A DNA stretch of 64,000 nucleotides from Symsagittifera roscoffensis. Taxonomy: Eukaryota; Xenacoelomorpha; Acoela; Convolutidae. The stretch lies in assembly GCF_963678635.1 (NCBI RefSeq), contig NC_087065.1, positions 57,128,754-57,192,753 on the forward strand. The letters run 5' to 3'. Below the pieces are notes generated by a model. That model ran no database searches. It was not told the DNA's origin and saw nothing but the letters and a program-made list of their open reading frames with translations. A program made the position numbers and the translations under genes. This document shows, in pieces, positions 54,567 to 64,000 of this stretch; position 1 is the stretch's first letter, and each line of letters opens with the position of its first letter.

Positions 54567-56826
54567 TTTTTTATTGGTTCAAAGTTTTTTTCTCAATGAA
54601 GTGCACATTTAGAGATAGGATATCTGAGGAAAAGTCAGACAACCCATATAGTTTTGTGAAAATTATTTAAAACAATAACCAATTATCAAGTAATTTTCCA
54701 GTATTTGTTTAAAAAATTATAGAAAAACTTTTCTAATTTTTACTTTGATCAAAAATTAAGTAAATTCTGACTTATTTGAAAAAAATTACAAACAAGAAGG
54801 TAGTTGAAAACATTATCATTAATTTTTCGAATTTTTGAATTTCGTTGGTTGTTTTCAATTGGCTTAATTTGAGGTTATGATTGGCTACATGAGTTTCCTA
54901 GAAACTAATTAGACTCTAAACAGAAAAGCATTTTATGGTGATTGTTAAAACAAATTAATTTGAAAATGATATAACAATTCGAGTTTCTTTGCTTATTTCA
55001 GTGAAAAATATGTTGCTACCATATTGTCGGAAAAAAATGAAACACTTTTCGCATTTTGTCGACAAAATTTGAAACACATTTTGCAACTTGTTAAAAAATT
55101 TGAAACGTTTTTTGCAGCTTCTTGAAAATCAGAAGAAACATTACATCTTGTTTACAAGTTTGAAGAGATTTTTTCGAGTTCCTTAGCAACGGTTATTTTT
55201 TCGTTATCATATGAGAGAAATTAGAGGAAAAATCAAAATTTTTTAATTTTTAATTGTAAAAATGACATGATTACTACTAATATTCTATAAACATCATTAA
55301 AATAGTCAATAATTTTTAACAAATCATGTTCATTTTTTGAGTGTTGTACTTTACGAACTTTTTCCAAAAAAACTGAACTGATAGTTGTTGTGGAAGCTAG
55401 TTCTGGTTAGAACATAAATGGTGGTGTTTGAATTTTTTGCGTAACCATCTTTTCTTTGCAACACTTGGCGTTTTTCTGCTCCTTTCCTTTTCAAGTTGTG
55501 AAGAACAGCGGGGTCAAGTTGATTTAAAACTTCGCCAATTGATGAAATAACATTCGATCAAAATCTGTATTTGTACAGAGTGTAAAGACAATCGATAAAC
55601 TGGTATGTGAAATGAAAATTACCCAATCCTTGTAAAACTTGATCGAAAGATGAATCAATCAGAAGTATGTGGAACTTACACGTTTTCAAAGAACAGTAAA
55701 AATTGTGGGTAGAGACACAAAAGTTATTGGTTACTATGTATTTTTCGAAAATTTTACTGGAAATGGAAATAAATAGCGATTTTTGACAATAATCTGAATA
55801 AAAGCTGGGAAGAGCGTGACATATAGCAGCAGGCATCTGGAACAATGATTTTTGCTAAGAATTGTCGATTTATGTCGGAACTTCAACACCTACACAGTTC
55901 CATATTTTGAAACTTCCAATTAAATTTCTATTCTATTTTATGGTTAATTAATGACTCATATTGCTTACTTCGATTTTCGTGTAATCTCAAAATCATTACG
56001 AGAAGCAATATCGGCAATCCGGAATACCGTTATTCACGATGCTGAAAACCTTGGACTCGAACCTATATATGAAGCCAAATGTGGCAAAGTATCAACTATC
56101 GATCAGGAGCTCGACATCTGTGACAAGTTGTAGCAACATACAACATGAGGAGTGGATGTGTCACAATCAAGAAGTACAAGGTGAACAAGCCGCCCTATAT
56201 TCAGAATCGACTCTTCACTGCAAAAGGGAATGAAGCAATGAAACTAGTTGCCTATATCAACTATACTTTGAACGAATTCAAAGAACTGTCCCAAATTTTG
56301 GGAGATTTTATGTTTGTTGATAATTGTAAGCCTCAGTTATGCTTCGTGATGTTTTTTATGTTTGATAATTGATTTTTTATTGGTTCAAAGTTTTTTTCTC
56401 AATGAAGTGCACATTTAGAGATAGGATATCTGAGGAAAAGTCAGCCAACCCATATAGTTTTGTGAAAATTATTTAAAACAATAACCAATTATCAAGTAAT
56501 TTTCCAGTATTTGTTTAAAAAATTAAAGAAAAACTTTTCTAATTTTTACTTTGATCAAAAATTAAGTAAATTCTGACTTATTTGAAAAAAATTACAAACA
56601 AGAAGGTAGTTGAAAACATTATCATTAATTTTTCGAATTTTTGAATTTCGTTGGTTGTTTTCATTTGGCTTAATTTGAGGTTATGATTGGCTACATGAGT
56701 TTCCTAGAAACTAATTAGACTCTAAACAGAAAAGCATTTTATGGTGATTGTTAAAACAAATTAATTTGAAAATGATATAACAATTCGAGTTTCTTTGCTT
56801 ATTTCAGTGAAAAATATGTTGCTATC

Positions 56827-57900
56827 AAAAGTTCTTTCAATTTCTGAAATGAACCTTTATCAGATTTTTAGGTTGACCTTTTACAAAAATTTAAAAGAGT
56901 GGTAGACAGATGACGTTGATAGAGATTGTATTAGTTTTAACTTGTATAGAAACCCAGAAACTTCAAAAATTTTGTTAAAAAGAGCGAGAGGAGATTTCAG
57001 AAATGAGGAGTATTGCCAGGTACATCAACAATGTTTTTTATTAGAAGAGCTTACTCAAATCGAGTGGTCGATCAGTAAATAACAAAACAATGCAAGAGCT
57101 TATGAAACAAAAATTGAAGATAAGGAACATCATTTCGATTACTTTTTTTTGAATTTGATACAAACGAAAAATCTAGATTTTTAAGAATATCTTTTAATCG
57201 ATTGTCCAAGTTTAAAAGGCATCCGGTTGTTTATATTACACCTTACCAAAAAGAAAATGATAAAATTGTACATTTTGCTAACTTCTTTTTTCACTGGTTA
57301 GGCATAGAACAAATTGAAAACATTTTGATCGAAATTTTCAAATTTGAATTGAGTATTGAAAAAACAATATAAAACAGACAAAAAATCTCACTTGGTGTCA
57401 ATTGTATATGCTAGTTATGTTGGAAAAATTCAATAAAATTGCTTGATTGGAAAGTTTCATAAACACAGTTTGGTTCTGGTCTACAAAGTACTTTAAAATT
57501 TGTGAAAACTTCATTTTGATAGGTTATTACCTGTGAAGGAAAGCTCGATGTCTACAAATGGTATCAAAATTGATGAAAATTCCATGAGAAGTAGAGCTCA
57601 ATTCTGATTAGTTGACATTTTTTTGTTGAAAAAAACTATGACCAAAGAAGCTCAATTCTGATTGGTTGATGTCAAAATTTTTGAAAACTCTATGGTTAGT
57701 TGGATGATATTGTTTTCAGCTAGGCTAAATGGCAGATCCATTCTGATTTCTTTTAACGTTAAAAACAATTGGTTAAGAGGTTCACATAACTGTTTTAATT
57801 TACTTTTATTCACTTTTGAGTCTATTCAACTCTCCTTTTTTAAATATTTGGGCATACTAAAACTCCCATTTATTTTTTCTTGTTTTTTTTTTGAGATACT
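56827..57900. other. No gene recognised
   Basis: AT-rich sequence. It includes a short repeated phrase (gctcaattctgattagttga near 57,595 and again near 57,648). Confidence 0.45.
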
Positions 57901-57909
57901 GTTACTGAA

Positions 57910-58108
57910 AAGAAAGAAAAGAATTGCATGTCTTGATTTCGGCAGAGATTACACTCGCTTAGACGCATCAAGACATCGTAAGCACTGTGGCGTTTTAAAG
58001 TGTTCCAATTGTAACTCACTATTCATATCAAGAAGAAGCATTATTCGTCTCAACATAATGTTAATTTATTTGCTCAGCAGTCTTGAAACACACTCCAAGA
58101 GAAGGTAA
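57910..58108 (+). pseudogene. C2H2-type zinc-finger remnant
   Basis: Inside an open frame, CLDFGRDYTRLDASRHRKHC has the spacing of a classic zinc finger (C-x2-C-x12-H-x3-H/C) except that the second cysteine is Phe. It is followed by VLKCSNCNSLFISRRSII, the start of a second finger whose histidines are missing. The pattern fits a decayed tandem zinc-finger exon. The hydrophobic sequence upstream in the same frame is probably not part of the gene. Confidence 0.5.
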
Positions 58109-61080
58109 AATGTATATATTTTTAGTAAAAACATAGGAGAAAATACTTTCAATAATAATTTTTACTGAATCAGAAAAGTCTATATAATTAAGATAATTTT
58201 GAAAAAATCTAGTAAACAATATACAATTTTTTCATCACTATTCTGGTTCTGTCGTTTGTTTTTTATACAAAAGTTCTGATTGATCATGAAACCAGCAAAA
58301 ATTGAGTTCAAATTGTCGTGAAATTTTCAATGGAATTCGACCCGAAAATCTTTAATCTACAGTAAAAACTCCATTGGTTGCAAGCTTGCGGTGATTCTGT
58401 TGCGATAACTTTGTAGTAAAAGTCAATAACAGACGCTAATGAGTGCTTGAGTATTTCTCGAAATTTTGTAAAAAATCTGGATATATTTACAAAACATCGA
58501 CTAATTGAAGGTTTTGCCTAGTTACTACTTTAAAGTTTTCCTTGTTTAGTGCATGTAAAAGTGTTTATAGAGTAGTACACTTTTAAGCAGATAATGGGGA
58601 CTGATTGTTTCAAAATTGTGGTTTTTTGACAACTTCGACGAGTCCAATGTTTTTTGACGATTCCAGAAAAGAAATTCATAACTGACCTAGAAAAGATTTG
58701 CTACTTTTTGAAAACTTCAACTTGATAATATAAATTCTCGGCCAAAAATTTACTATATAAAAATTCAGAGTTGCAACAGCAACATACAAATATCAGACTG
58801 AGAAATTCTTCGAAAAGTTTTTATGGTATTAATTCTGTTTGGGATTAATAAACGTTCGTTGAAATGGTGCAATTTTCCATCTAAAATTCAATTTTCAAAT
58901 TAAAATTTTGTTCAAAGTGTATTAAGTTGGAAGATGGTAGATGAAGCAGAAGCTGAGAAAACATCAGATTGAGATAGAAACTCAATTTATTTCTCAGGAG
59001 TTAGAGATTTTAATTAAAATTTAGCTTATACATTACATCTTGAGAAAAAATCCAACATAAAAGTGTCATGTTTGGAAATTTTTTTATCATTTGATATACT
59101 AGGTCAATTTATATGAAAATTTGTTTTGTGAAAATATTTTGTTTTGAAGTAAACCTCACTCTAACATCTTTTGGAAGATGATACATGAAGCATAAATCAA
59201 AAACTTGCTTCCAAGATCTACAGTTCATTCTTTTGGATAAAAAATTTGATATAGAAAGATTTTTAGAGAAAATAATATGGAGCTTGCTGGAAAATTCTAA
59301 ACACGCTAACAAATTAGCAGAACAAGATGTATAATCTCTTACTTCTATGAGTTTTAGCAAGAAAAAATTCAATTAGACACACAATAGAATTTTGTTTCTG
59401 CTTAGCTTCAATTCTTTTCTCAATTAGAAAAATATGTTGAGCTATAGAGTTTTTTTGCTTAATAAATTTCGCAAAATTATTCAATTGCTACAGTTTCTAC
59501 CTTGATTTATTTTCCTTAATTTTCCTTTTGAGGACAGATCTGTTAGATGTTTATAAATGTTGCTTAAATATGGAACTAAGTTCCCTTGCCTATTTCTGTT
59601 TCCGAAGGTTTTGCAGAATATAAACATAAGAGCTGCTCTTAATCTATTCTAAGGAATCAACGTAAAAATACAGCTTTATACTCTCAATTTATACATGTGT
59701 TCTCGAATGCGTAAACTACTACCGGTTCTTTCTCATTTTGATATTTTTGAGAAATTTTCTGTCAAAAAACAAGAACGAAAAGCGATTTAAAAACTGTTTT
59801 GCAAGAAAAGTGATAATTAGGGATCCCAAAAGTTGGGTTTTGCTAAAGTAGTTTGCTCCAACAACTAAACAAGGGAATCTAAAGGAGAACATGTACAAAT
59901 TACATGGTAATAATTAGACGTTATCAGTTCTAGTTTTATTTCTGCCAGCAAATTGTTCGTTCAACTGATACTATTTTCTCCTAAATTCTTCAGTTCTGAC
60001 TAAAATTTCTGGCAAAGTGAGTTCAATAGCAAAAGCATGCAATAAGTAGAAAGCAAGAATAAGTTTATGAACTAGAAAATTTTTACGTAAAAACCATGAA
60101 AATTGTGTTGTAGAAGCAACAGAGAGTTAATCATCAGTTTCGAAGAAGATTCTGTTGAATATCATAACTAATATACTTTTAAGAAAAAAATACCCCAATT
60201 TTAGTCAATTTAACCAGTAAAATTTTCACTTTTTATGAATGATTTGAAACTTATTCATATTAATAAGGTTAAAAACTTCTCAAAAGTTAAATTTTGTACA
60301 AAATTGATTTAATTTTTGAGAAAAACTGAGGAAAAGCAGGATCATGGAGTTTGATCTAGAAATTTCAATGAGTATTGCTCTTATTGTTTATCTGAAGTGA
60401 GATTCTTAATTAAATTTGCCTTGAAATGAACAAAAAACTAGTTAATTATATAACTAAAAGGTTAAAAATGGAAAACTTTGGATAGATTTGATTAACTTTT
60501 ACTTTCTCGAAAATTACGATTAATTAACTTCTTTTCCCGAGAAATCGGAAGTATCAATATTGATTCAGCTAATATGAGCTTCATATGTTCAGAGCATTAT
60601 ATAATCCTTTTTTCAGCTAAAATGAGGGTAAACTTCATCGTATTTCATTTTTAGAGAGAAAATTGTGGTAAAAATTCATTTTTTTGTTCAAAGTTTTGTA
60701 TCACTGTCTCAACATGATGCCAATTAAAATACAAATTGAGGTTAATTTTAAATTCACACGTATTTTTATTTTTTTCAATTAGATCAGATGCAACAAAAAA
60801 CTAGCTAACACCTTGAAATTTTTGCAAATTTTACCAAAAAACTTTTAAATTTTTGCATTTTTTTCCAAAAACTTCAAAAGTTTGCAATTTTTTTTGATGA
60901 ACTCAAATTTTTTCAAAATTTCAGCATAGTTTCAGCTAGATGAAGTGCTGTTTGAAAAAGTAAGATCATCTAATAAAGTAATTATTATGTCAAAGTTTAT
61001 CAAATCTTATTGTGTTTTGAAATTTTTTTAAAATATTTCAAATTTTTTGATAAAAATTCCAAGTTTTTGCACATTTTACC
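58109..61080. other. Long AT-rich stretch, no gene recognised
   Basis: About 3 kb without recognisable domains, transposon ends or RNA genes. The frame 59,109-59,372 (minus) is low in complexity. Confidence 0.5.
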
Positions 61081-61239
61081 ATTGACTCACCATGAACCAT
61101 TGATAACTTCCTTACTCACTCTACACGTAATACTTAAAAATTACAAAACGCGTGCAGGGAGTTTTGCGAAAAAAACTAGACATTTCCACACAAAATCCCA
61201 AAAAAAAATACCGTTTTTCCTACCATTCTCTTACCATCA

Positions 61240-61530
61240 CACTGAAACCTTACCATTCCCTATCTTAAGACATTGGAAAATTATTCCTTGTGATAATACA
61301 ATGAATTTCTAACCCTTATATATAGGGATATCTATACACTATCCTAATACATGGGAAATTTAAACACTATCTTAAAACATGGAAAGATCGGGCGCCAAAA
61401 ATTTTCCTAAACTTAACGTCTGAAACCTTACCATCTCAATTAGGAAACCTTTCCCCGATCTTAATACTTAGCAAATCTAATCCCTATACTAATACACATC
61501 CAGCGGTCCCGGAAACCTATTCCCTATCCT
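61240..61530 (+). repeat. Irregular repeats of ctatcttaagacattgg type
   Basis: Short phrases such as cctatcttaagacattgg, ctatcctaatacatggg, ctatcttaaaacatgg and gatcttaatacttagc recur at 30-100 bp intervals together with gaaaccttaccat. Low-grade minisatellite. Confidence 0.5.
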
Positions 61531-61613
61531 TTTTTATGAATCTGGTTGTTATACAAAGTTAAGTATGATGATCAAATATGTTTGTAATGGTTGCATCAAT
61601 AGTCAGCATGAGT

Positions 61614-62110
61614 CATTACGACGCCAAACTGTGCACTGGATAGCGCACAATTTTGTGTCGGTTTGTTCCTGGATTCCAGAGACAATTTTTTAAACATGTT
61701 CAAAAATGTAAGTGGATTCCACTGGAAAATTGTCAGTGGATTCTGCGTACAAGTACCTGTAACGTAATTTTTGTCGGCATATTTGTTTTGTACCTAGTAC
61801 AAAATTTCAGTGCACTCCACGTAAAAGTACCTGTAAGGTAAATTTTATTAGTACATTTGTTTTGTAGCTAGTACCTGTAAGCAAATGTAGCTAGTTGTTA
61901 TAGATTCCGCAACTGTAAGTAGATTCCGCAAAAAAATAAGTAGAATCCGTAAAAGTAAGTGAAATCCTCAAATTGTAAGTGAATTCCGCATTTTTGTTTA
62001 TTACTGAACTTGCATATGAACAATTAAAAAATAGAAGTTGAATTAGTATCAATAGCAACGCGCAATTCGAAAGCAAGGACATATTCATTTGTCAGTGGAG
62101 TTCACAAACG
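61614..62110 (+). mobile_element. Truncated CATTACGAGG-family element
   Basis: Starts cattacgacgccaaactg and follows the 18,765 element for about 500 bp: gcacaattttgtgtcggttt, then gattcc(g/a)caa repeats, then cttgcatatgaacaattaaa. It then diverges, and the right terminal repeat is absent. Confidence 0.85.
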
Positions 62111-62598
62111 AATTTTAAAACATTGGTTAACTGTGCGGATGCCAAATCTTTATGTTTATATGATGATGGTTTTTGGGATTGGAAAATACAATCATCGAAA
62201 GCCATTGAATGTTTGAAAAGGTTGGAAATGGGTTTGAAAGGGTAGTTCAGGGATTGAAATGGCAGTTAGATCATTCATCAGTATTTGAGACGAAATGGTT
62301 CAGTATTTGAGACAAAATGAAGGACGGCTCGATTGTTTTTTTTTGAAAACTGAACTGAAACAACCTCTGAAAACTGGATTAAACTAGCCTCTTTCTATTG
62401 AAACTGAAAAGAAAAACTTATACAAGCGGTAAAAAACACAAAACGGAAAAAAAAACTGTTTTCAAATATTGCTTAGCAATTTGATCAATTTGATCAAAAG
62501 AAAATATTGTCCGAATTTGATCTGCAATTTGATCAAAATATGGTCAGAAAAATTATTGTTTTTTAATATTGTTGAGCAATTTGATCAATGTTTTGGTT
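62111..62598. other. No gene recognised
   Basis: AT-rich sequence with a repeated phrase gcaatttgatcaatttgatc near 62,475-62,590. Confidence 0.45.
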
Positions 62599-62802
62599 CT
62601 ATTTTCTTCTGTCTACTCCAATGTTTCTGAATCCTTTTCTCTCAAAATTTCCACCTTCGACAAAGCGTCTTTGTTGTCTCAATGGCTCGATGTATTTCTG
62701 TGCACACTGATGGTATTCGTATTCTGGTGTGTTTGTTGGAATAATCTCCAGATAAAGTTTGCATTGACTTCTCTGATTGAAATCAATTTTCTCTTTCCAC
62801 AA
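62599..62802 (-). CDS. Unknown minus-strand open frame next to the Artemis-like copy
   Basis: About 67 codons with protein-like composition (CKLYLEIIPTNTPEYEYHQC, then a basic tail), ending at a TAG and lacking an ATG at the start (a TAA precedes it). It lies 28 bp downstream of the Artemis-like stop, on the same strand. It could be a separate fragment or a diverged tail. Not recognised. Confidence 0.3.
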   Translation of the reverse strand: MWKEKIDFNQRSQCKLYLEIIPTNTPEYEYHQCAQKYIEPLRQQRRFVEGGNFERKGFRNIGVDRRK

Positions 62803-62829
62803 TTATGTACTCGCATTGGTTGACGTGTT

Positions 62830-63900
62830 TTAATTCTGATGTTTGAGCGTTTTTGAAATAAAAGCTTTCACAAAGTCGAGCGAAGAATCTTTATCCGGAC
62901 AAACGAAGGGTCTAATACATTCGAATTGCAGAATCGAATAGAAATCAATTTTTTTTCTCAACTAAAGAGTGCGAGGAATAACAGCACAGAAAGTTATCTC
63001 AGACGCTGCTTTAACCAATCTACCAGGCACGATCTCGTTTTTAGTGAAAACCTTGCGGTTGGAATGACTGTAAGCACTGCTGGACTTGGGATACCCGGCT
63101 TGCAAGGCAGTTTTAGGTTCGCAGACGCAGACGACGGCTTGCGGGAAGAAATTTTGGTACTTCGCTATTTTAGGTGAGTCAATTTTGAATTGACGGAACA
63201 AATTTTACAGTTGATACTGACATAATGAAACGTGAACTTCAGTCTTAAATCTAAGTGCAAGCTCTTTCGTCAAAAACTCATAACCGAACACATTTTTTTT
63301 CTGACATGAACAGAGCCATGCGGACACGGCTTGAAGACGGCTGAAAGATAGCTCTCACTACAATGTATAAAATTGGAACCTGTTTTGCAAAGCGTTGCGT
63401 CGATGTAAATATTATCAAAATTGTGTGCAGCAGCTTCTTGTAAAATGTCGAAAAGATGATTCATTTGCTTCGTAAGATCAACTTGCCATCTGAAATCGCC
63501 AGTAAGAAGGACAGATTTCTCAGAATTAAACTAGTAAGAACCTTACTGAATCTGGACAGTGACTTGTAGGAATAGGAGTGGCAGTTGGAGTATGAGTCTC
63601 GTCCCCTTCCGATAAAAAATTCAATGTTATCTCATTATTTGAATCCAGTGGTAATATATATATGGAGTTAAAAGAACACATAGTGTCAATGCACTCAACA
63701 AAGCGACCGAAACTTTATGGCTATAACTTTTAAAGGTATAGTGTTTTAAACTTTCGAAGAGCTCGGGCTCATTAAGGCCTACCATGATCTGTATGACAGT
63801 GCGAAAGAAAATAAACCGTAGAGTTGAGGTTCTCACCATTGAAACGATCAATTGAAACCCAAGGAAATTCTGATATTGGACCGGCAAATTCTGACTTCAT
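62830..63900 (-). pseudogene. DCLRE1C-like: Artemis/SNM1-type metallo-beta-lactamase nuclease copy, intronless and frameshifted
   Basis: Reading from ATG at 63,898-63,900, the first 39 codons align with the Artemis N-terminus (FPWVSIDRFNGENL) and end with SHCHTDH, the HxHxDH zinc motif. The next part (VGLNEPELFESLKHY) is in another frame after an apparent 2-base loss. The original frame returns after an (AT)n run near 63,655 (LPLDSNNEITLNF) and leads to SHCPDSVRFLL, equivalent to the GHCPGS motif. A one-base shift near 63,530 gives LLTGDFRW (metal-binding Asp) and then NIYIDATLC. A further shift at a run of A near 63,300 gives VFGYEFLTKELALRFKTEVH, matching the beta-CASP domain. In-frame stops follow at two points before a final stop at 62,830-62,832. 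Length matches a metallo-beta-lactamase plus beta-CASP core of about 355 residues with no C-terminal tail. These enzymes trim DNA ends in non-homologous end joining or crosslink repair. Lack of introns plus many lesions suggests a retrocopy or sequence errors. Confidence 0.85.
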
Positions 63901-64000
63901 TGTAGAAAGAAAAAGCAGTATGAAGAGTGAGTTGATGAAATCAGGATTGAAGATACATTTCTATAATTTTTAAGATAGGAGAAGACCACCACATTTTGAG

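Larger units (their letters stand above)
53215..56826 (+). repeat. 1,806-bp tandem duplication
   Basis: Copies 53,215-55,020 and 55,021-56,826 are nearly identical with scattered single-base differences (for example 53,700 atcagcgg against 55,506 aacagcgg, and ttcgggag against tttgggag). Each copy contains the same three open frames. The duplication is recent. Confidence 0.97.

Noticed and set aside
63490-63545. A 52-base intron (donor near 63,540, acceptor gatttcag) in the Artemis-like copy
   Set aside because: The supposed intron end encodes TGDFR, a conserved metal-binding motif, so it is coding sequence and the break is a frameshift.

Overview
This is AT-rich animal (metazoan) nuclear DNA from a draft scaffold: two 200-base N gaps, spliced-gene signals, decayed BEL/Pao and Ty3/Gypsy retrotransposons, hAT transposons and many satellites, and no bacterial gene organisation. 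The species cannot be named from the sequence. The retroelement families and a SAM-methyltransferase-like gene fit an invertebrate, perhaps an arthropod, but that is inference.

Region 1 (1-28,700) is one very large imperfect palindrome. A left arm (about 705-13,183) is matched in reverse complement by a right arm (about 17,368-28,680), with an unmatched centre of about 4 kb that includes an assembly gap. Each arm carries a decayed BEL/Pao retrotransposon (protease, reverse transcriptase, RNase H, integrase), so the two copies face each other. Each arm also carries short hAT-type MITEs and members of a roughly 515-bp repeat family. Every well-kept family member has a 60-62-base core that can fold into a multi-hairpin structure. 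Comparing the arms gives filled and empty sites that show exactly where later insertions landed.

Region 2 (28,700-35,260) holds a block of rotted retroelement sequence, including a Ty3/Gypsy reverse transcriptase piece and a possible envelope-like piece. Region 3 (35,261-36,488) is an internally deleted hAT transposon with perfect 8-bp target duplications. Region 4 (36,771-38,610) has minus-strand open frames that look like exons. One has tandem ten-residue Asp/Tyr repeats and ends inside a MITE terminus.

Region 5 (39,700-49,400) is mostly satellites: a G-rich block flanked by TCGATTATAATCGA repeats, TCGA-rich minisatellites, an 888-bp tandem duplication and a degenerate satellite of about 4 kb. 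One convincing intact intronless gene (44,403-45,023, SAM-methyltransferase-like) sits in it. Region 6 (49,400-57,000) has a small orphan ORF, a head-to-head inverted pair of paralogous genes with duplicated TATA boxes, and an 1,806-bp tandem duplication. Region 7 (57,000-64,000) is AT-rich with a zinc-finger remnant, a truncated terminal-inverted-repeat element and, at 62,830-63,900 on the minus strand, an intronless, frameshifted Artemis/SNM1-type DNA-repair nuclease copy. Only the methyltransferase-like gene looks intact. The rest of the coding content is transposon-derived, fragmentary or decayed, so no pathway or operon can be reconstructed.
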